Of a stretch of DNA of 64,000 nucleotides, positions 59,746 through 64,000 are shown piece after piece. Origin of the DNA: Portulaca oleracea (lineage: Eukaryota; Streptophyta; Magnoliopsida; Caryophyllales; Portulacaceae). Location of the stretch: positions 1,991,501-2,055,500 of the forward strand of contig CM055871.1 of the NCBI GenBank assembly GCA_029582165.1. Reading direction: 5' to 3'. The notes below the pieces were generated by a model, which saw only the letters and a program-made list of their open reading frames with translations, searched no databases and was not told where the DNA came from. The stretch's first letter is position 1, and each line of letters begins with the position of its first letter. Position numbers and translations under genes: made by a program.

Positions 59746-59750
59746 GTGTA

Positions 59751-60578
59751 ATAGTTAGAAAATATATGAAGATGATGATTGTGGGAAAGATAGAAATTGA
59801 GTCGTGGGATGACCACTGTCTTGAAAGCGATTAGGGCTCGATCTTGGTGTCAATCAAGAAATGTCGGTCGCTTTCCAAGGTTAACTTAGTGAGCTCCTGA
59901 ACACGTGCATTCATGGCCAGGAACTTGGAGTATGAAAAACTATTCGCCCCAGGAAAAGAAAAGAAGAGAAGGGAAGATGGTTGTGTTTTTCAGAATATGC
60001 AAACTACATCCAGAGTACCAATTTATGGGGAGGAACAAAGTTGATGGCAAGAAAATTGAAGAGACAATCATCTTAACGATAGGCGAGAATTAAGTAAAAA
60101 TAAAGAAGCAGGCAGAAGATAAGGGAGGAAAATCTGAAACGATATTAATTCAGTCAAAGATGTAATGGTTAGCACTGAATTACGCAAAAACAAAAATATT
60201 GTACTAGATCAAAATATCATGACCTGCGGCATGCGCCTAGCCTGGACGGTGGCGGCGCCCGCGCGTGTGGAAGTCCATACCTAACCCTCCTCCATAAAAC
60301 CCACTTTCAAGCCAATACACCAATATATAGGAAAAAGGAATATTTAAACTCATTCAAAATATCACAACTCTTCCTATGTGGTGGGAGTGGGAGTGGGACC
60401 ATTGAGAGATATAAACAAATGAGAAAAGGCCTTGTAGCCATTACTATTTCACCTCCATATCTAACAATAGTTAAGAATTACAATTCAAAATAGTCATTGT
60501 ATATTAATTTCAATGATCTTGGTTCTATTTTATTTAAATATTGGATGACAGTAATGCAAAATCATTCAACTATACAAA
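59751..60578. other. Spacer, no gene seen
   Basis: A GC-rich patch at 60230-60270 stands out (GGTGGCGGCGCCCGCGCG). The plus frame at 59905-60093 is not recognised. Confidence 0.4.
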
Positions 60579-60580
60579 TA

Positions 60581-60859
60581 CTCCCTCCTTCCTATTTTAT
60601 TTGTCACTTAAGACATGATTCACAAAACCAATAAAACTTCCAATTTGCATTCTTGGAAATGAGAAAATGTTGAATAAAATGGTGAATAAAAAAAATGGTG
60701 AATAATAAAGAAAAATGGTGAATAAAAGAGAAAAGTTGATGAAAAAGATGTATAATTTGATAAATTAGTAATTAATATGTTATTGGAATTGTAAGGTGAC
60801 AGATATTATGGGAAAAAAGAAAGTTAGTTAAAGTGACAGATAATATGGAAAGGAGGGAG
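60581..60859. mobile_element. Stowaway-like MITE, complete
   Basis: Left end CTCCCTCCTTCCTATTTTAT and right end the complement of CTCCCTCCTTTCCATATTAT with TA on each side (60579-60580, 60860-60861). Subterminal TTTGTCACTT and AAAGTGACAG are also inverted. 279 bp. An internal AAAATGGTGAATAA phrase is repeated four times (60678-60727). Confidence 0.88.
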
Positions 60860-60861
60860 TA

Positions 60862-62283
60862 CTTAAAAATGTGTTTCATATATTATATGAACCATAATAT
60901 AAAACGTAGTAATGTCAACTTAATTGTTTTGACATATATTATTGTTAAAACAATACACTTATTATTTTTATCCTTGAGTACAAAAACTCTATACATATAT
61001 TTATTGAAGTTTGTATCCAAAAAAATCCGATACATTGCCATATAGAGAGAAACAACGGTAGTCGTGAAGATAATAACAATTTTTTATACAAATATTGTTA
61101 ATTGGGAGTTGAATAAATTCGGTTATTGTTACTTGCAATGATAAAATGTTAGATTGTGGATAACATAATTTTTGTGGTGGAATTTAATTGTATAGTTTTT
61201 TAAAATTATTAATCATAATAGTAACTGATCTTAAATTTGTTCGTTTTGTTTTAAGTGTTGATATTGGTTTGCACATGTGACATTTAAATAGTTCAAAGAA
61301 GTTGATAACACTACAAGTCCAACCAATTATTTAGACGTTATATATGAGAATTCATGATAAGGTATGATGATCAATAGCTTTTTTTAAAATTAATTTGGAT
61401 GCTCTTGATCGTCATAATATATAATGACGGGATGTCAATTTTATGAGAGTCGAATTCCCTAAAAATTGACAAGGAAATTTAATTATGATGGTAGAGTACG
61501 TAGATATAATGCAGATTTTAGACACTATATAATTTCAATGAAGCAGTGGCGGATCTAGACATTCAATTTAGGGGTGTTCAATATGCTTATTATTACATAA
61601 GTGATTTTGAAAAATAAAATAAAATTTAAATAAATAAAATTAAATTAAAAATAAATATTAAATGATATATTCACAAGCTTAACAAAATTTCATATCATCA
61701 TATAAATATGTCCACCAAATAAATTGAAATTTCATATTAACTAGATATTTATATTAAAACTTATATTCATACCCAATTACCCAATTCGTTGACTTATACC
61801 TTTTGTTTATAAAAAAAATAATTTGGTACTCCCTCCATCCCAAATAATTTGTCCAATTTATTTTTTTTTTACGATCTTTAATGCAACACTTTGACTACTA
61901 ATTTTTCACGTTTTATCTTAGCAAGACTAATAATATTGTATTCAGATAAAAATATTTAGAACTAACTCTCTAGCTCGATCAACTAACCGATTATAACAAC
62001 CCAAACAAACCATAACAACCCATTTCAACATATTCCCTACATCACCCGGGCAATTCAGGAGCGATGAAATCAACAACTACATCGATTTCGTTACCAACGT
62101 TCACGCCTCCCATAGGAATCTCTATCTCAAACGAATCGGGATCCTAACTCGGATTCATGGAGTAGTTAGGATCGAAATTAACCCACGTAGGATTGTGGAT
62201 CGAAATGTAGATAGTAGAATTGCATCGAAGATTTTAGAGCATAAAATGTAGGATCGTAGATCAAGATAGGGATTTTAATAACT
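60862..62283. other. AT-rich spacer with TE ends
   Basis: No gene. 61547-61580 contains AGTGGCGGATCTAGACATTC, a common plant transposon-associated phrase. A single Stowaway-like left end (CTCCCTCCATCCCAAATAAT) lies at about 61830 without a partner. Confidence 0.4.
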
Positions 62284-63048
62284 ATGGCTGGAAATAACAT
62301 AATAGAAATGTTATCCTCCCAAATCTCTCAAAATCAGGTGGGTCCAAAACAAAAAATTCGCGGTTTCTCTCTCTACGCTCTACCCAACCACCATAACCCC
62401 CAGCTATTAATTTTCCGACCGGTGCCGGTCGATCAAAGGCGGTCACCGGCACCACCGTTCTCCGATCTATTCAATCTTCACCTTTGTTTACCAGTTCACT
62501 TTGGGTTTGGGAGTGCGTCTTCCGGTTCATGTACTATGTGTGTCAGTTGTCCTGTTCGTGGTGCCGGAGCTGACAGTCGTGGTGCCCGATGTTCAATTCC
62601 ACAGTGGTGGTGGCGGCTCGGGGGCGACTGGACAGGTGACGGTAGCATTTTCGTCTCAGTGGCCAGGTGATACGTTCCCCTTTGTGTTTGTTTAAATAGC
62701 TTTCTTGTTGGATACTGTGCTCTTTAGTTGATTAGGTTGGGTGTTGGTAATTCCAGGCTCCTATAGTTGTGATTGAATTTGGGTTTGGAAGTTTTTGTTG
62801 GTAGTAGTCCTTGTTGGTGGGGTGGTTGATTTGGGGTTGTCTGCTTGTGGGTGCTAAGGGTGTTCTGAGACATCCTTTAGTGGTTTGGTGTGTGTGAGGT
62901 CGATTCTGGGAAATCTTACAGTGGCAGTTAGTTGGTGGCAGTCCATTTATCGTTTCCTGTCACATAAGTTCCTATAAACTCAGCATTGTGTGTATCTACA
63001 AATATAGCGAGTGAAATTGATGAGGAAGTTCTTAAGATTGTGGCTTCT
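62284..63048 (+). promoter_or_regulatory. 5' leader and first intron of the TPR gene (probable)
   Basis: 62340-62666 is GC-richer and ends at a consensus donor GGCCAG followed by GTGATACG. 62667-63007 is T-rich and intron-like, ending in AAATATAG at 63000-63007. The frame from ATG 62284 (128 residues) cannot splice in phase to the TPR frame without hitting a stop, and the frame that can (through 62501-62666) has no ATG. I therefore read this as leader plus intron. Confidence 0.4.
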
Positions 63049-64000
63049 ATGCCACATCCTAGACATGCCATTTTCAAAGTGATTGAAATGAAAGAAGAAG
63101 GGAACAAGCTCTTTAGGAAAAAAGAGTTTGAAGAAGCAACTTTGGCCTGTGATTCAGCCTTTCAATTCCTCGGTGCAGGGGAGCCTTTGTGTGAAGATGA
63201 TGTTAGTTTGATGGTGGAAGTGGGTACCTCTCTCAGTTTGAATCTGGCCGCCTGTAGTCTGAAACTAGGAGATTTTAACCAAACCCTCACTTTCTGTCAA
63301 AGTGTACTTGAGTTTGACCCTTTAAATGTTAAGGCTTTTTTTCGACGAGCTACAGCCTTGGTGAATCTTGATCGCATGGAAGAAGCTATTAAAAATCTAG
63401 AACGAGCACTAGAACTAGACCCAGGAAATAAAGAAGTGGATAAGGAGCTTCAAAAGGTCAAGAAGGGCTTGCAAAGGAAGTCGTCCAAATCAAATATGAA
63501 GGTGATGGAAATCTCCAAGGAGGGAGGAAGAAGTAATGAGGAAGACAAGGTGGGATACTTTTTTACCAACAGCGGCAAGAGTGATAAGAAAGAAAGTGTG
63601 GTTTGTCCAAGAAGCTTGTTCAAGGAACCCATTACCAAAGGGGTTCTTGACCCTATGGAAGTTGATGAGGTTACTCAGTTTAAAGACCGAGAGAAAAGAG
63701 TTGAGAAGGATGTAGGCTCAAAGGTTGTTGGGGTGCAGTCGGTTAAGGTTCAAGGAAGAAGAAAGGATAGTAGAAAGGAGATTCGTGACAGTGAAGGGGT
63801 GGCGGGCAAACACACCACCCAGGGATCTACAGATCCCCCTAAGTCACGCAACTGTTCTGTAGTTGCGATTCAAGAACCCATGGCAAGCGTGGAGGATAGG
63901 GCTAGTTGTAGCTCTAGGAAATCTCCGGCGGACGCCTTTTCCTCGGAAGGCATCATTAACAAAGTCAAGTCAAGGCTCAAGTTCTCCAAAAGACAAGATG
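63049..64000 (+). CDS. TPR co-chaperone-type protein, 5' part (open at right edge)
   Basis: The frame is open from the acceptor-like AG at 63007 to 64000. The first ATG in frame is 63049 (MPHPRHAIF); coding similarity to the copy at 30.7 kb starts earlier, at EIDEEVLKIVAS. Residues about 10-125 form three TPR motifs: MKEEGNKLFRKKEFEEA, SLNLAACSLKLGDFNQ and VKAFFRRATALVNLDRMEEA. The lysine and asparagine of KEEGN, the asparagine of SLNLAA, and the lysine and arginine of VKAFFRR are the residues of the two-carboxylate clamp that binds the EEVD tail of Hsp70 or Hsp90. A long charged, probably disordered tail follows (KEPITKGVLDPMEVDE, then serine- and lysine-rich). I do not recognise a specific orthologue. 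There are no stops, so it looks functional, but the 3' part is outside the window and the true start is unsettled. Confidence 0.75.
   Translation, partial: MPHPRHAIFKVIEMKEEGNKLFRKKEFEEATLACDSAFQFLGAGEPLCEDDVSLMVEVGTSLSLNLAACSLKLGDFNQTLTFCQSVLEFDPLNVKAFFRRATALVNLDRMEEAIKNLERALELDPGNKEVDKELQKVKKGLQRKSSKSNMKVMEISKEGGRSNEEDKVGYFFTNSGKSDKKESVVCPRSLFKEPITKGVLDPMEVDEVTQFKDREKRVEKDVGSKVVGVQSVKVQGRRKDSRKEIRDSEGVAGKHTTQGSTDPPKSRNCSVVAIQEPMASVEDRASCSSRKSPADAFSSEGIINKVKSRLKFSKRQD

Noticed and set aside
62284..62670. 128-residue ORF as first exon of the TPR gene
   Set aside because: Splicing to 63008 in this frame gives an immediate TGA; the other frame that fits has no ATG.

Overview
This is nuclear DNA of a flowering plant, most likely a eudicot; I cannot name the species. 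The evidence is AT-rich spacer full of plant transposable elements, GT-AG introns in every multi-exon gene, and clear plant orthologues: PASTICCINO1, a PGR3-type chloroplast PPR protein, and an ankyrin/RMT2-type arginine methyltransferase.

Layout. 0-4.5 kb: the first three coding exons of PAS1 (minus), followed by a very long third intron carrying a dead LINE; the gene runs off the left edge. 5-16 kb: repeats. These are a Helitron end, a 1.28-kb foldback MULE, and a second MULE (7961-12734) into which a 3.8-kb gag-only LTR retroelement has inserted, followed by a broken hAT transposase and another foldback MULE. 16.3-20.4 kb: the PGR3-like PPR gene with an intronless main exon. 20.5-30 kb: spacer with two more foldback MULEs, a local duplication and a few exon-like pieces. 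30.7-32.4 kb: a cluster of broken host-gene pieces (TPR protein, receptor-like kinase, WAT1-type transporter). 32.4-37 kb: Helitron-like element, an AT-rich repeat array, a copia LTR and a hAT MITE. 38.1-42.0 kb: three-exon RMT2-like gene (minus). 43-54.3 kb: MULE and copia remnants, a solo Tat/gypsy-like LTR nested in the copia LTR, a 456-bp tandem duplication and a long dead LINE. 54.5-56.2 kb: a three-exon plant gene of unknown function with a Stowaway-like MITE in intron 1. 56.6-60.9 kb: foldback MULE, second solo Tat-like LTR, MITE. 62.3-64 kb: 5' part of a TPR co-chaperone-type gene, open to the right edge, whose broken relative lies at 30.7 kb.

The host genes look independent, not a pathway cluster; PGR3 acts in chloroplasts, PAS1 at the endoplasmic reticulum, and the RMT2 and TPR proteins probably in cytosol or nucleus. 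The most unusual pattern is a group of five foldback elements (6.3, 14.7, 26.2, 29.3 and 56.7 kb). They differ in sequence but share terminal GG-A/T-rich-TTGG ends, subterminal arrays of a roughly 25-30-bp unit, and (four of the five) 9-bp target duplications. I found no CRISPR array and no tRNA or rRNA gene.
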